A DNA stretch of 64,000 bases from contig OZ345373.1 of NCBI GenBank assembly GCA_977006965.1, positions 124,001 to 188,000 on the forward strand. Direction: 5' to 3'. Within the stretch, counting starts at the first letter, position 1; every line of letters begins with the position of its first letter. This DNA comes from Phymatolithon calcareum. Taxonomy: Eukaryota; Rhodophyta; Florideophyceae; Hapalidiales. This document shows positions 43,896 to 56,400 of the stretch, piece by piece. The position numbers were made by a program, and so were the translations under genes. The notes under the pieces are model-generated. The model was not told the DNA's origin. It worked only from the letters and a program-made list of their open reading frames with translations, and ran no database searches.

Positions 43896-44838
43896 TTTGG
43901 AACTGTATTATTGTCAATGGAAGAGATCGTCCTGAATATTATGTGTTTCGCTGCTTCCACGTGGTATGCTTTTTTCTACATACCGGTTGCGTGCACTTCT
44001 CTAGCTTGTCACAGGCTTAAGGCAGTATCTATCTTGTGCGCGTTGCTCTCTAGTACATTTATAGTGACCAAAGGAAGTCTTGATTTCCTAGCCATGCGAT
44101 TCCCACACCAGGCGCTATAGAAAATGTGTCCGGGTGTACATCGTCGACTGCATAAGCAGAAACCGGAATACCTTGATGGACAACCGTTTTGAGATAAATG
44201 GCACACATATTCAATCCAATCTTTCTTTATATTTTTCTATGAACAAGCTTGTGTTGTATGTTAAACTAGACAAATGTCAAAGCATTTTAAATCAAAGATC
44301 TATCAGGCGAATAGAGAGAGTATCAGAGTACGCTAACATAGCAGCTTGAACATTGGCCGATGGCGTTTCGTACGGTATTTCCAGTGCATGTAACGGTGCC
44401 AGTGTTTCTGCGACACTTGAGAATGGCTGTATCACTTTTGGCAATGATGATTCCAATGAGGTTGTCGTTGAGTATGACTTCATTCGCTGTGATGTTCTCA
44501 AGCGTTATAGGACCCTCAGCGGCCGTGCTAGTAATTACGAGCTTACAAAAAGTGGATCCCAATGATTTCTCGGGTGTTGGTACGAAGCGCGACGTTTGTG
44601 AAAGCGTTACCGATGAGTTTGAGCCCGTCGAACCAATAACCTTGACGGAGGTTCTAAACGTTTTTGCGCCGCATCCGTCTCGCGGTTCAATGACTAGAAC
44701 CTTGGAGTGGATGAAGTTGATATTTTCGGAAACAGCAGAGCCACAGAGAGTCATGTTGAGGGAGTTCTGATGCACGATATTGCCGCCAATTTCTGAATTT
44801 CGGATTACACGGCGATTCGAATCCTTAACTTTGACCAA
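43836..44838 (-). pseudogene. Duplicated unit, copy 2, with 171-codon frame
   Basis: Homologue of the unit at 38913-39461 (see there). The frame 44838-44323 is the best preserved part: 171 codons, Ser/Thr/Asn/Ile-rich, with short beta-strand-like repeats (SVKVIGSTGSNSSVTLS, GPITLENITANEVILNDNLIGIIIAKSD). This composition is typical of extracellular beta-helix-like proteins, but I recognise no family. It may be a fragment of a host gene family; the downstream half (44200-43900) is broken by stops. Confidence 0.45.
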
Positions 44839-44962
44839 ATCAGAGTGGGCGTTTTGACAAAATTCTCGCCAGTGGGGATATATTTTGAATTTATTTTAAA
44901 AGCTCCCAAAGCCAAAAATTGAGTAACATGGCTGCTTCTCGCTGTTTTCGATACTTATCTCT

Positions 44963-46285
44963 CTACTCTCGTTCTAATATTTCCTTAATTCGAATTTCTC
45001 TCCCTGTGAGGGCCGTAGTAAGTCTTTTGCATTCATATTCGGTTTCTTGGTTCATCTTCATAGACCGTAGTATACGTTTCAAGACGATAAGCTCCACCAC
45101 AGCACCAGTCCGAAAGTATTTCGACAGAATGGATTTTCTCCACAAAAGAACTCTGTTGAAAATGACTCTCAGGCATATCAACCTCACAGCTCTGTCCCTT
45201 ATATATAGCACTCCTGGTAGGTCGTTCGGTACATCGACCGGGATTTTAACTGCCCGACCCTCTTCTTCCAACGACCAGACTTTGACTGTTGCTTGTAGGC
45301 AACCTTTTTTGACATCATACCTTCTTCCGCTTGTTTCAGAGCTTCTTTAAGGTGATCATCACTCGCATTCTCTCCCTTCGATATTCGGCTTATTTTCCGA
45401 AAACGTATATGTAGAAATGACCTTCTGCTGCTTCAATTGCCGATAGTAGTCGTTTCGTGATCGGTATCAGGTGAATGGCATACTCCTATTTGGGGAGAAT
45501 CAACGACTTGAAAATCCTAATGCACGTGGTTGGTTGGAGTCCTCTGACGTTCAAGCCAATTTGGCGGAGTTTGTGCATGCATCCCATCACATTCCGGACT
45601 CTTGAGATTGCTGTATCGTCGGTGACTCCGTTGTTGTTCATATTGATCCCGAGGTAGGACAGTCTGCAGGCCTGGTGCAGCTCTTTTCCTGCAAGAAAGA
45701 ATTTCTTCTTTGTGAGTCCTTTGTACTTAAGGACCTAGCTCTTTCCTGGCTTCGTGTTTCATTTCATGGAGTTCTAGCTATTTCCAATAGTTTTTGCAAT
45801 CCTTTTGCATCCTTTGCCTGAAGAAGAAAGTTATCCGCAAATAGCTGCGCTGGATGGTCAGACACTGTTCTTGTTTCTTGGGCGGCAGCTTCGGCGAAAG
45901 TATCCATGAATATGTTATATAGGCACGGACTAAGCGGCGAGCCTTGCCGAACACCTCGGTCGATAATGCACCACTTTTTCGTTTCATCTACTGCCGACGT
46001 AATCTACGACGGTTTCATCGGGTAAGATACCATCTTTCTTATGTGCACCGGCAGCCTTTTCTTTAGTCGCTCGAGGAGGATATCCCTCGGGACGCTGTCA
46101 TACGCTGCTGACAAGCCAAGTACAGAAACGAACGGGTGACCATTTTGCATAGTATTCTTTGCGGGAAGTATGGCTCCAACACCCTGCAGCCTGCCATTGA
46201 CAACGGTGTCTAGAATGTGTGACACCTCAAGACGTTCCAGAGGGAAAAAGGAGAGAGGTAGCAGGAGCGCGGCTCTACTCGGCAA
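44963..46285 (-). pseudogene. LINE F, RT and C-terminal part
   Basis: Reads from 46285 down: SVLGLSAAYDSVPRDILLERLKKRL is the RT catalytic region (a first D is expected where LGLS is seen, so this motif is altered). Then follow IIDRGVRQGSPLSPCLYNI-like sequence and a palm region near 45830, broken by frameshifts. The thumb is at about 45480-45640. The C-terminal piece 45271-44963 ends with ECKRLTTALTGREIRIKEIL. It is the same subfamily as LINE D and E. The right border lies near the copia 2 insertion. Confidence 0.75.
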
Positions 46286-46440
46286 AAGCAGAGGCTAGTT
46301 CACCGTGCTGGTTCCTCCCGATACACCGACGGTGCTGTCTTTATTATTCTATATATAAAGGAACTGCAGCAGCACAAGAGTCTACCCAGGCATTAGAAAG
46401 GGCGCAATGCATGCGACTCCACGTCCTTGAATGGTCGGAC

Positions 46441-46942
46441 TGTTGAAGTGTGTTTATGATTTGATTGTGCGAGCCGTGCAGCGCGCCGCAAGAGGCGTAG
46501 CAGTGACAAGAACTCATGTGCGGCATTCCGACAGGTTGTCAATAAGTATCATCCGGAGGCAATGCCTCGTGGCACGGACGTCTGTGGTGCTTGTACAGTA
46601 TTCGAGCTACGACCATGATGTCATTGACTGGTGGCGCTGCGGGTGCTTGACACAGGAGATAGGTGAGAAGCACATCTGTAGACTATGTAAGATACAAGTT
46701 TGCAGCAAGCTGTCAGGGGGGCCTAGGGGAGGAGTTGGTGGCGGATGACATATTTCTATTGCTATCGAGGTCGCAGTTTTGGGAGGATTCTGACGTGACT
46801 TCTCCGAAAGGGAAGCTTGGGACTTCGCATATCCGGAAACTGCAGAGGCTTTATTAAGAGCGGGACGGTGCCGTTCAATAAGGCAGTCTACTCAGCAATT
46901 TCTTTGGCCGGGAAGGCTTCAGTGTGGAGCCGCCAATTTACA
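46441..46942 (+). repeat. Copia 2 5' LTR, 502 bp
   Basis: From TGTTGAAGTGTG to GCCAATTTACA. The matching 3' LTR ends GCCAGTTTACA. No core promoter element is clear. Confidence 0.95.
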
Positions 46943-47002
46943 GTTAAGGGTCCAGGAAGCAGAGGCGAAAGACGGCGCCTAGGTTCTGGAGAATCATCGA
47001 GG

Positions 47003-48505
47003 ATGAGAGAAGGTCTACGCTCTGTGCGCGTAGGAGAGGTGCCCACGTTTAATGACAACGCCAATCCTCGACTTTACCGCCGTTTGCTCTTTGATTGGAT
47101 TCGCTTTCAAGATTTGGCCGAGCCGGATTCCAAGCACAAACTTTCGCTTGGACAGCAAGAATTTGCCATTGTCACGAATGTTCGCGGCAATGCCGGTCAG
47201 CGAATGGGGCACATCATAGAAATTGTGAGGGCGAGCATGACGCGAGATGAATTCGCTGTCGTAATCGACCACGTTCTGGACATTGTTGACCCACTGGACA
47301 GGGAAGCGGCATTCATGGATACTGCAGGGGCGTGGCGCGACATCATGAACAAGGCGCATGCCGGGGCCAAGCAATCGTACGATAAGTATTGGTCCGAATA
47401 TTGCACGTTGTGCTTACAGTACGTGTATGCGCACGGCAAAGCTGCGCAAGCGTCTGGTGTTCAGGAACTGCTTGCTCTGCTTTGCGTTTTGAACGCAAAA
47501 CTTGACCGGACAGATTTCAACATGGTGCTGCAGACGGCGATGCCGCACCAGGCCAAATTGAACTTGAAAGCTCAGACGGGAATTAACGCCGGTATGCCAG
47601 TATCGGGAAGACCTGGGCCGCAGTCAGCGGCAGAAGCAATGTCGGCGACTAGCAGGGTCGCGATTGCTGTGACGAGAGCAACGTCAGTGCAGGATACCGC
47701 AGCACCGCCTGTATCAGGCAGCAGTTCGGCCGTAGTGAATGTACAACACTCTATGACCAACATGCTGAATGAGATCGGAAATCTCATGGACACTGCAAAA
47801 AGAAGCACACAGGAGGCTAAAACAATGTTAGAGACTCCCACAATTACTGGAGACCAGAGATACGAGCTCGGAGAGCAGTTGAATTAGGTGGATCGTGCCG
47901 CAGAAGCAGCACAGGAGCACTTGCAGCAGGCAAGGCAGCTTCACCTTGCAGGGCCGGGGGCTGGAGATGAGTCACACGTGGACGTCGTGACACGTGGTCA
48001 CGACGAACAGGCGCCTCTTATGACAATGGAGGCGGTCAGAGTTGCTTTACGACGCCTCGACTTCGGAGATGACGCAATGTCCGAGCCTGCTCTCACAAAA
48101 ATGGCAGAGAGTCCCGGACAACCAGCCCCTGTCAAGAAGCAACTGAGGTGCTGGTCCTGTGGCGGGCCTCAGTACGCGTATTCAAACGCAAAATGCGCTG
48201 CTGAGCTGCGATTGAAACGGCAGGCACAAGATGCCGGTAGAGGCGGCCGTCGTGGCCGCGGTCGTGGCGGCGTTGGCGGTCGTAATGGTGCGGGAGGCGG
48301 TGCGGTCGGTATCTATGAGCCCAAATTGGGGCTTCTCTCCCTGTATGGTCAGAGCCGCCTGAGACGGCAGAAACTTTACTTTGTTCAACGAGATCGTCCG
48401 AAGATACGGTGCGGTCATTTCTGGCACGTATCAACCGTGATCATGGTACTGCAATCGTGGACAGTGGCGCGACTCTCTCGGTCCTCGGCGAATCCAACTA
48501 CATAG
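47003..48505 (+). pseudogene. Copia 2 gag, with in-frame TAG
   Basis: I chose the first ATG after the LTR (47003). The capsid part (47040-47560) is predicted helical (FDWIRFQDLAEPDSKHKLSLGQQEF). A TAG at 47885-47887 interrupts the frame, which then continues in phase to 48505. The continuation has a Cys knuckle-like motif (CWSCGGPQYAYSNAKC) and an RGG-rich basic tail (RGGRRGRGRGGVGGRNGAGGG), both fitting nucleocapsid. The protease follows in another frame with an overlap of nearly 100 bp, so gag-pol expression would normally need a frameshift. Confidence 0.75.
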
Positions 48506-51500
48506 CTCTCTGCGAGGAGCAAGGGGTTAAGCCGCATATTATGCCTAAGCAAGAGAAGGATGATGCAGGACATGCATTCGGCACTAGCAATAATAGGTCA
48601 AAAACCGACGAGATTGTCGGGCGGTGTAATATTCCTGTACCGGTTGGGCGCGGAAGGTATCTGTAGGCTCACGCAATCGTCGTCGACTCCGATGTTCCTT
48701 TAATTATTGGGAAGGAGACTCTAAGGCAATGGAAGTGCCTTGAATCACATGACGGCAACTGGATAGAGGTAGATGTTGAAGGTTCGCGAGTGCGACTGGG
48801 CACAAACGTCTCCGAATCAGATGGACATGCACGCTTACGGGTCGGTGGTGATGACATGATGATGAATGTTTCCGAGTCAATGTTAGTCGGCGTTTCTGGC
48901 GAAACTTCCAGCGATGACCGCGAAATTGTCAGCCGTAGTCATGCTCGTACACATTTACCACCACTATCAGTGGAGCAGCTGCTCAAGAGGGCCGGAAAGC
49001 GGAACAGTAATCGTCGTCGGCAAATCCGAGAAGCACATCTGCGTTGCAGGTCCTGTCTCAGAAGCGGGGACCAAAAGCCCGCAAAGAAATTCAGTTTGTC
49101 AAAAATACACTTGCATTGGAATGAGCGAGTCTGTATTGACGTTGTGTTCTGGTCGAGTAACATGGCAGTACATGCGGTTGACACATCAACAGGCTACTCG
49201 TCGCTCGCATCGAGTCGCGTGAGCTTCCGCAACTTCTGCGAAAACTATACAACATGTGGTTTTTGCGACATGGTGATCCAGGAGAAATCATGGCCGACCA
49301 GTAATTCGACAAGGCACAAATGATTATGTGGGCCAAGTTGAATAACGTCAAGTTCTCTCCGTTCCCCGCACGCCGACACAACAAAGCCGGTATCGTCGAA
49401 AGAAAAAATCGAGTAACTAAGGACATACTAGAGCGACTGGACAACGATGATTCGAGGCGATCGTTGTCCTTTGCGGACAAACTGCAGGAAGCAGCTTTCA
49501 TTAGCAATATACTCTATGGCGGTCGAGTGGCGTCAGCGTTCGAAATGGCTCGCGGTTACACACCTTCCGTCACAGGCACAGGTTATTCACTTTTTCCACG
49601 ATCTGTTCGCACGGCTGACGAGGAGATAATGGCGTGGAGATTGATTGCAAAAATATTGCGTGCACGACCGGAGAAGAAGTTGCGTGATGACATCAAGATT
49701 GGCGATTCTGTTCTAATTCTAATCCCGGGCGGAAGCCGTAAGAGGGGACAATGGCAAGAGGCGGTTGTTGATAATATCCGGGACGATGGCGCGGTTGTAT
49801 GCAGACATGGAAGAAACAAGCGAACATTAGCGCCGGAGGACGTTCGCACCATTCCGTCATCCCAGCTCGCGGAAGCGGTCGTTCGGGCAGAGCTGGCATT
49901 TCCAGAGAATGAGGTGGCACCAACCGATGCGGATGAAGATATCGAAGAGGACACGGATGTTTCGGACGCACCCTCAGATTTAGTGACGTCTCCACCAGCA
50001 CGACGTAAATTGCCGTGGATAGTAGCAGACTACCAACAGCGCACCAGAGATACAGCGCATGATCATGAGGCGGACAAGGGGTTTCCGGAACCAACGCCTT
50101 CTGGTGGTCCCGTCGGTCAAAATAATGACGATACTGTTGCCGAAAATGGTACCGGCGACAACATCGACGATGGTGATGTCGATGATCTAGGAAACGGCGA
50201 CGACGAGAATGGCGGCAGCGGAGGCGTCTTGAGAGATTCTCAAGACTCAGAAAACGACGACTTGCCGACCGGAGGATCCACCCAGGATCCTAGAAACGGA
50301 GTAACGCGTACGCGCGCGGGGCGAACGGTCCGAACCCCGTCGCGGTACACTACACTCACAAATCCCGTTGATCGGGATAATAGAGTCCAAAATATTCTCG
50401 AAGACGTTGCGCGCCATTTTGGCACTTCGCAGTTCATGGCGCATGAGGCCGAGTGGATACCAGGTTGGATTTACCGGCGCGCGGAGAAAGCTGAGCTAGA
50501 CACGAACTGGTTTCCGAGCATTGAAGTCGTTCACTCGGGGCAGGGTCCGAATGGGAGCAACTTAATTTCCTCCCATTTTGTCTACAAGGTTAAAATGGTC
50601 GAAGAAAGTCGCCTGCGAACATGCACTCTCGAAGCTCGGTTGTGCGTTCACGGTAATCGCGACATTGATCGAGAAGCGCTTCGCAGCGATGCCGCTGTGG
50701 AGTCGCACATTGGATTTCGTATGCTGTATAGTATTGCAGCAAGCAAGGGTTTACTTTTGGGCAAGGCTGATATCCGAGGGGCCTATACACAATCCGGTGA
50801 TGCCATGCGTGATGTCTACGTCGTTCCACCGCGCCGCCTGGAAATAGAATCTCAAGTTTAGTTACTAACCAAAACTATGTACGGGATTGTGTCCGCCGGG
50901 AGAAAATGGCAAAGGGCCTCCGACGAAGTATTGGTGAAGCAGCTGGGTCTTGTGCAACAAATTGGAGTTCCACAATTTTTCTCGCGTACATTTGGCGAGA
51001 AAAATTCAGAAGTCGTACTATTGTTGGCCAAGTATGTCGATGACTTTGTCATCGCGGGCACGAATGCCGCGTGGGTCGACTTCGCCCGCCAACGGGTGGG
51101 CAAGGCATTGGAGATTGGGAGTTGGGCGACAATGCCACAAGAGCTGGCAGTGAACAGCACTGCTGTTTAGCAAACGCAAGACAGTATCAGCGTGCATATT
51201 CGGAAATATGTCAGCGACGTAACGCCGATCGCTATTCCTCCTGGCCGACGGAAGCAAATCCGCGCGAAATTGACAGCCTTAGAAACAAGGCAGGTAAGGA
51301 CGCTCGCAGGCAAATAGGTATACGCTGGAATTACGGTATCACCGTTCGCGTCCTTTGCTGCGAGCTATACGCAGCAACTGCTGTCGGGAATGGAGGCCAA
51401 TGACCTCAAACTGGCCAACAGCATCACTCGGGACCTGCTGAAAAAGGATTCTACGTTAATTTACTTGCAACCGTCGAAGGCTGAGTACAAGGAAATTCGC

Positions 51501-52046
51501 GTGGTTGCGTTCGCGGACGCTGGGTTCCCATACACTGGCCAAAATCGGGCCGTTGCGCAGGAGGGCGCATTAGTTGGAGTAATCTTTGGGACCCAAGTTG
51601 GGTCTATCTTTCATCTCATCTCCTGGCAGTCGCGTAAACAGAGACGGGTTGCAATTTCTACGGGTTGCGCTGAGACCATTGCGGCCGTTTCCGCATTCGG
51701 TCTCGCGTCGTACATTCGCAGTGCGCTACAGGAAATTTCTGGGGAGAGGGTACCGTTAACGCTGGTTGTTGATAGTCGAGGGCTACACCGAAGCCTTGTT
51801 ACACAAAGCACTCCACGAGATCAAGCGATGCTGCCGGACGTAGACAAGCTTCGTGTCGAATACGAAGCAGGGAATATTAGCGCTATTGTTTGGATTGCGG
51901 ATACGCGTAATCCCACGGATGCACTAACAAAAGCGCACGCTGGGAAGACGGCAGTGCTCCTCGAGCGCCTTATGGTTGAAGTACGTTTGCCTGTCAACGT
52001 AGATGACCTGCGGGACTACGGACCTGCGCTCGAAGAGGAAGGTTGA
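48409..52046 (+). pseudogene. Copia 2 pol: protease, integrase, RT, RNase H, with several stops
   Basis: Protease: AIVDSGATLSVLG (DSGA active site). TAG at 48664-48666. Integrase: CRSC finger half, CIDVVFW (D), a frameshift near 49250, GDPGEIMADQ followed by TAA at 49302-49304, then NKAGIVERKNR (E). RT: LGKADIRGAYTQSG (D), TAG at 50859-50861, GIVSAGRKWQ, LAKYVDDFVIAG (YVDD). TAG at 51168-51170 and 51315-51317. RNase H: VVAFADAGFPY (D), ISTGCAETIAAV (E), LVVDSRGLHRS (D), then a TDALTKAHAG motif. It terminates at TGA 52044-52046. Apart from the one frameshift, the pieces from 49320 onwards share one frame, so the damage is mostly point nonsense. All catalytic residues of RT and RNase H are intact. 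Confidence 0.88.
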
Positions 52047-52175
52047 CAAGATCATTGATTCGTTTGTTCGCCTTGTATTGTTTGCCTCATAAGGGGTCTC
52101 TTCGTTTGCTTTGCTTTCATGCCGAATTACCGTCTAAGCCCGTCAAGGTCGAGGGGTTCGACATGAAGGGGGCAA

Positions 52176-52677
52176 TGTTGAAGTGTGTTTATGATTTGAT
52201 TGTGCGAGCCGTGCAGCGCGCCGCAAGAGGCGTAGCAGTGACAAGAACTCATGTGCGGCATTCCGACAGGTTGTCAATAAGTATCATCCGGAGGCAATGC
52301 CTCGTGGCACGGACGTCTGTGGTGCTTGTACAGTATTCGAGCTACGACCATGATGTCATTGATTGGTGGCGCTGCGGGTGCTTAACACAGGAGATAGGTG
52401 AGAAGCACATCTGTAGACTATGTAAGATACAAGTTTGCAGCAAGCTGTCAGGGGGGCCTAGGGGAGGAGTTGGTGGCGGATGACATATTTCTATTGCTAT
52501 CGAGGTCGCAGTTTTGGGAGGATTCTGACGTGACTTCTCCGAAAGGGAAGCTTGGGACTTCGCATATCCGGAAACTGCAGAGGCTTTATTAAGAGCGGGA
52601 CGGTGCCGTTCAATAAGGCAGTCTACTCAGCAATTTCTTTGGCCGGGAAGGCTTCAGTGTGGAGCCGCCAGTTTACA
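52176..52677 (+). repeat. Copia 2 3' LTR, 502 bp
   Basis: Three visible differences from the 5' LTR (GATTGGTGG against GACTGGTGG, CTTAACAC against CTTGACAC, CCAGTTTACA against CCAATTTACA). It is followed by the target duplication CGGAC. Confidence 0.95.
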
Positions 52678-52738
52678 CGGACAAACAAGTGCTCTCAGTT
52701 GTGACAAATTCCAAGCGGATGTAAGTAAATCCGCAAGG

Positions 52739-53445
52739 TTGATTCCAAACCACTTAGGGAGGTGGCACTCACAGTTTGGTCGCCCCGCACGCACCCGTCA
52801 GCGCAAGCAAGGGGATAGGACCCGTTTGAAACGAGGACTGCGAAGTATTCCGCGTTGGCGTCCGTTCACGGCTGCTGCTCGTACAGCGATCATTCGGCGC
52901 AAGACATGGTGCAGTGTTACAAATGATGCAAGCCCCGTTTCTTGCGGCGAGATTGGTATCGATCACTTGGTTCTGAACAACACCATTTGCACTGAACAGC
53001 AATCGAGGGCCTACTGCGCGTCCGCGGCGCCAAATGAGCTCGCAAAGGAATGGTACAGGGGTCTGGAGAGGGCAGCAGACAGGAGACCCAGAGCCATGGA
53101 AATTGACGAGATGCGTAAGCTCGAGCAATTCCCACGACGAAACCTCATAAACCCAAATTTCCGAGAAATAATGACGAAGGAGGGCCGCTCAACAGGCCAG
53201 GAAGATGACGAAACCGAGTAACAAAAGTCCGTCGATGGCGATCAGGCAACTAAGACAGACGAACCATCTAATACAATAATCGAGTCAGATGTGGAAAACG
53301 AGACTGGTCAGCATGTCGACGCAAATGTTTCAGTCTACGAATCGAGAGACCAGCCCGCAAATCTCACCGGCGACCCAGAGAAGCAAGAAAAAAATAATAC
53401 GCAAATCGTAAATTCGGAGCAAAGCGCGACCAAAAACAGTGTTTA
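52739..53445 (+). pseudogene. Probable ORF1 of LINE C
   Basis: An open frame of 160 codons, Arg-rich at the start (RTRQRKQGDRTRLKRGLRS), ends at TAA 53219-53221 but continues in phase to the TAA at 53443-53445 with an acidic, polar tail. It lies immediately upstream of the LINE C endonuclease, the usual place of ORF1. No zinc knuckle or RRM is seen. The first part could instead belong to an RNase H-like relic that copia 2 split. Confidence 0.4.
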
Positions 53446-56400
53446 ACAGATATTGGAGAATGGCAACGATGAACGTCGGAGGATCACCAGAAACCCCGGA
53501 GTACCTACATAAGATGGTACAAAATCACAAGGTCGATATTAGAGGGCTCACGGAGACACATCGGAGATCCGAAACACGCATCCGGACCGATATGTTCTCT
53601 ATGGACGCCCCAAGGCCCGAAATGATAACTCAAGAGGGGCCCCGTAACTCAAGAAGGCGAGGTACAGCGAGAAACTTTGGCGGAGTATCACTGGTGTTTC
53701 GCAGCGGATGTGGAGTGAAACTCATCTGCAAGCATGCACAGGTGCACTTCAAAGTCATTATCGCCCAACTGGGCAGCCTAAAATTTGGGATGGTGTACAT
53801 GTCACCAAGGTCCATTCATCAGGAAACCGACAAGTGCCTCCAACTAATCAGCAAACATGCAAGGGGTCAAGCCATCATCTGTGGTGACTGAAACGCTAGA
53901 CACAAGCTGTGGTACAGTCAGTTCAACAGAAGGGGAAACCAACTCGTCAAGTAGGCAGGAACCAAAGGACGGGACATAAGAGCAAGCAAAGGACCGACAT
54001 TCCAGACGAATTACAGGAGCAATATCGACTTCTTCGTTACAAAAGGAATAAAAATATCCGAGCCGAACTCTCCAGAAGACATATGGACAGGGGCTAAACA
54101 GCACAGGCCTGTATTTACGCGCCCTAGAAGTCGGCATGATCTCGACCCGAGCCAATCTAATCTACTACTCAGTGTAAGAGACCGAGATGACAAACAGAAG
54201 AAAAAATAAATCAAGGAACGTATGCGTACTCTCATTGAGGATCTCGAGGGAAATACCTCTCTCGAATCGGTATCAGATATCTACAGGGAGATTGTGGACC
54301 TAGGAGGAAAGTCAAGAAGAGAACCCAAGAAAGAAGCTGCGTTTCGCAAGTATCACGAAGGCATGCCAGGAATCATAGTCAACCTCAAAAAGTGCAGCAA
54401 TGCAAGAGATCTACACCAGGTATACAACAGACTTGTTAAAACCTGGTTTGATCCGTGGAGAACCAGAAAACGCATCTCGGCACGCGACAAGTCATTTTGG
54501 AATACAGAGTTCAACAAAATGGCAGTGACGCGAAAGAAGCTCTACCGGAATGCAAGAGCATCCCACTCACCGGAATACTGGGGTCGTTCACACGAGTGTA
54601 AGTACCAAATAGGAACCTTGGCGAACAAGAAGAAGAAAGAGCAGTATCAAGAATACATTGCCCAGCTCGAGGAGAAAGATGGACAAGCGGCTTTGAAGCA
54701 ACTTGCCAAAATGAAAAAGAATATTGAAGAAAAACTCTACTGAACAATATGACAGGAAGCCCCTCGAATTGCGCTAAATTCTGAGCCCACATCTCGGCGA
54801 CATTCCATAGCACCGGAAAGGGGCAACCAAAGAATTAGTTTAAGTTCTAAAGTTAAACAAAAATTTAATACGAAACGGAAAGGCACCGGGCTTAGACGAT
54901 GTAAAGGCTGAAATGCTAAAAGTCGATATACCACTCAACGCTGAAGTTCTTACAGCCTTGTGTGAGGCATGCGGGAGGGTGGGGAGATACGCCTTTGCAC
55001 TGGCAGAAAGCGCTCCTCGTCCCAATACACAAGAAGGGGGAGCACGAGTACCTCGGAAACTACCGACCGATTTCCTTGGTGAGCCACCATAGGAAAATTA
55101 TTGAGACAGCTATCGATATGAAGCTGCGCACAGAATACTCAAACCACTAGTATCAGCTTGGGTTCCAAAAGGGGAAGAGCACTGAACTTGCATCCCAAGA
55201 GCTACTGAGCTACTATAAGAGGATCAGAGATGTGTAGCAGTACTGGACCTTAAGGCTGCCTACGGCTCAGTACCGAGAGCACACTTGATGAACAGAATGA
55301 GACATGTACTGCACAAGGAGATCTGCGCAATGGCCGAGGCGTTCTTGACACCATCCTGGATAGCAACAATTGGTGATGCAAACAGAAAATGGTTTCTAGT
55401 GGACAGGGGTTTTTTTTGCAACTGTTTAGTTGTTTATTTGAAATCCCTCATTAAAACTCCTAAGACTGTACGGGAGCAGCTTTTCGTAACTTGTTCATTT
55501 TAGTATATCGCCTGGTGCCTAATACAGGGACTCGTCGTTAGTGGACAGGGATGTCCCACAAGATTCCCCTCTCAGTCGAAGCCTCTACAACATCTTCATT
55601 GATGAATTCGCCGAGCGAGTGAGCCGGGCATCAAAAACCTGGGCTGCAGTTCCGGCTATCCTTTTCGAAGACGATGTTCTTCTCTCTGTGAAATCGCCCG
55701 TTGCATTGCAAGGATTATTGGATATAGATACCCAATGGGCACAAGATCGAGAGATGACGTGGAACACTAAACAAGGGAAAAGCGAAGTCCTCGAATCAGA
55801 GGAAACATTGGGCAAGACATTCAAGCTCGCAAACAAGGTTCTGGCACACGTTCCGAAGCTCACATATCTTGGAGAATCCCTCGACTCCGCAGAAGTCACA
55901 GATACGCTAATGATGCAACGACTAAAGAAAGCAAGGATGGCCGAGTACGAATTGCGTACACTGGGAGTGTTCAAGAAAGGGTTAAGTATACAGAAGTGTA
56001 TTCATATTTACAAGGCGCTAGTATATCCACGCTGGGAGTACGCAATGCACTTAACGCCATGGTCAGAAGACGTACAAAATGCCGTCAAGCAAGTAGAAGC
56101 AACATTCTTCAATCAAGTATTCGGAACACTGGCCCGGGGAAGGACGGACAGGCTGCGTCTCCTGTGCCGGATCCAGACGGCTCCACATCGTCGAGAAATC
56201 TTGGCCTTCAAAATGCTGAGAAGGAAAAAGGAGAAGGAACGTATGTATCCAAATTAAGTGCCCGAAAGCAGAAACAACCCTGAATTGCAGTACACAAGGA
56301 AAGATATCGCCGAGTTAGAAACCAGAGAGCCGTTTAGTGAAGCTGTAAAACATATCCAAACAAACCTGTCTTCACAAACACTTCGATCTAAATTTCTGGC

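Larger units (their letters stand above)
46441..52677 (+). mobile_element. Copia 2: full-length Ty1/copia LTR retrotransposon, 6,237 bp
   Basis: Two 502-bp LTRs (46441-46942, 52176-52677) start TG and end CA, and differ at three positions by eye. The 5-bp target duplication CGGAC is exact at 46436-46440 and 52678-52682. A purine-rich tract (GAAGGGGGCAA) precedes the 3' LTR. Gene order is gag-protease-integrase-RT-RNase H. The coding region has at least six in-frame stops and some frameshifts, surprisingly many for such similar LTRs. It lacks the antisense ORF of copia 1. Confidence 0.95.
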
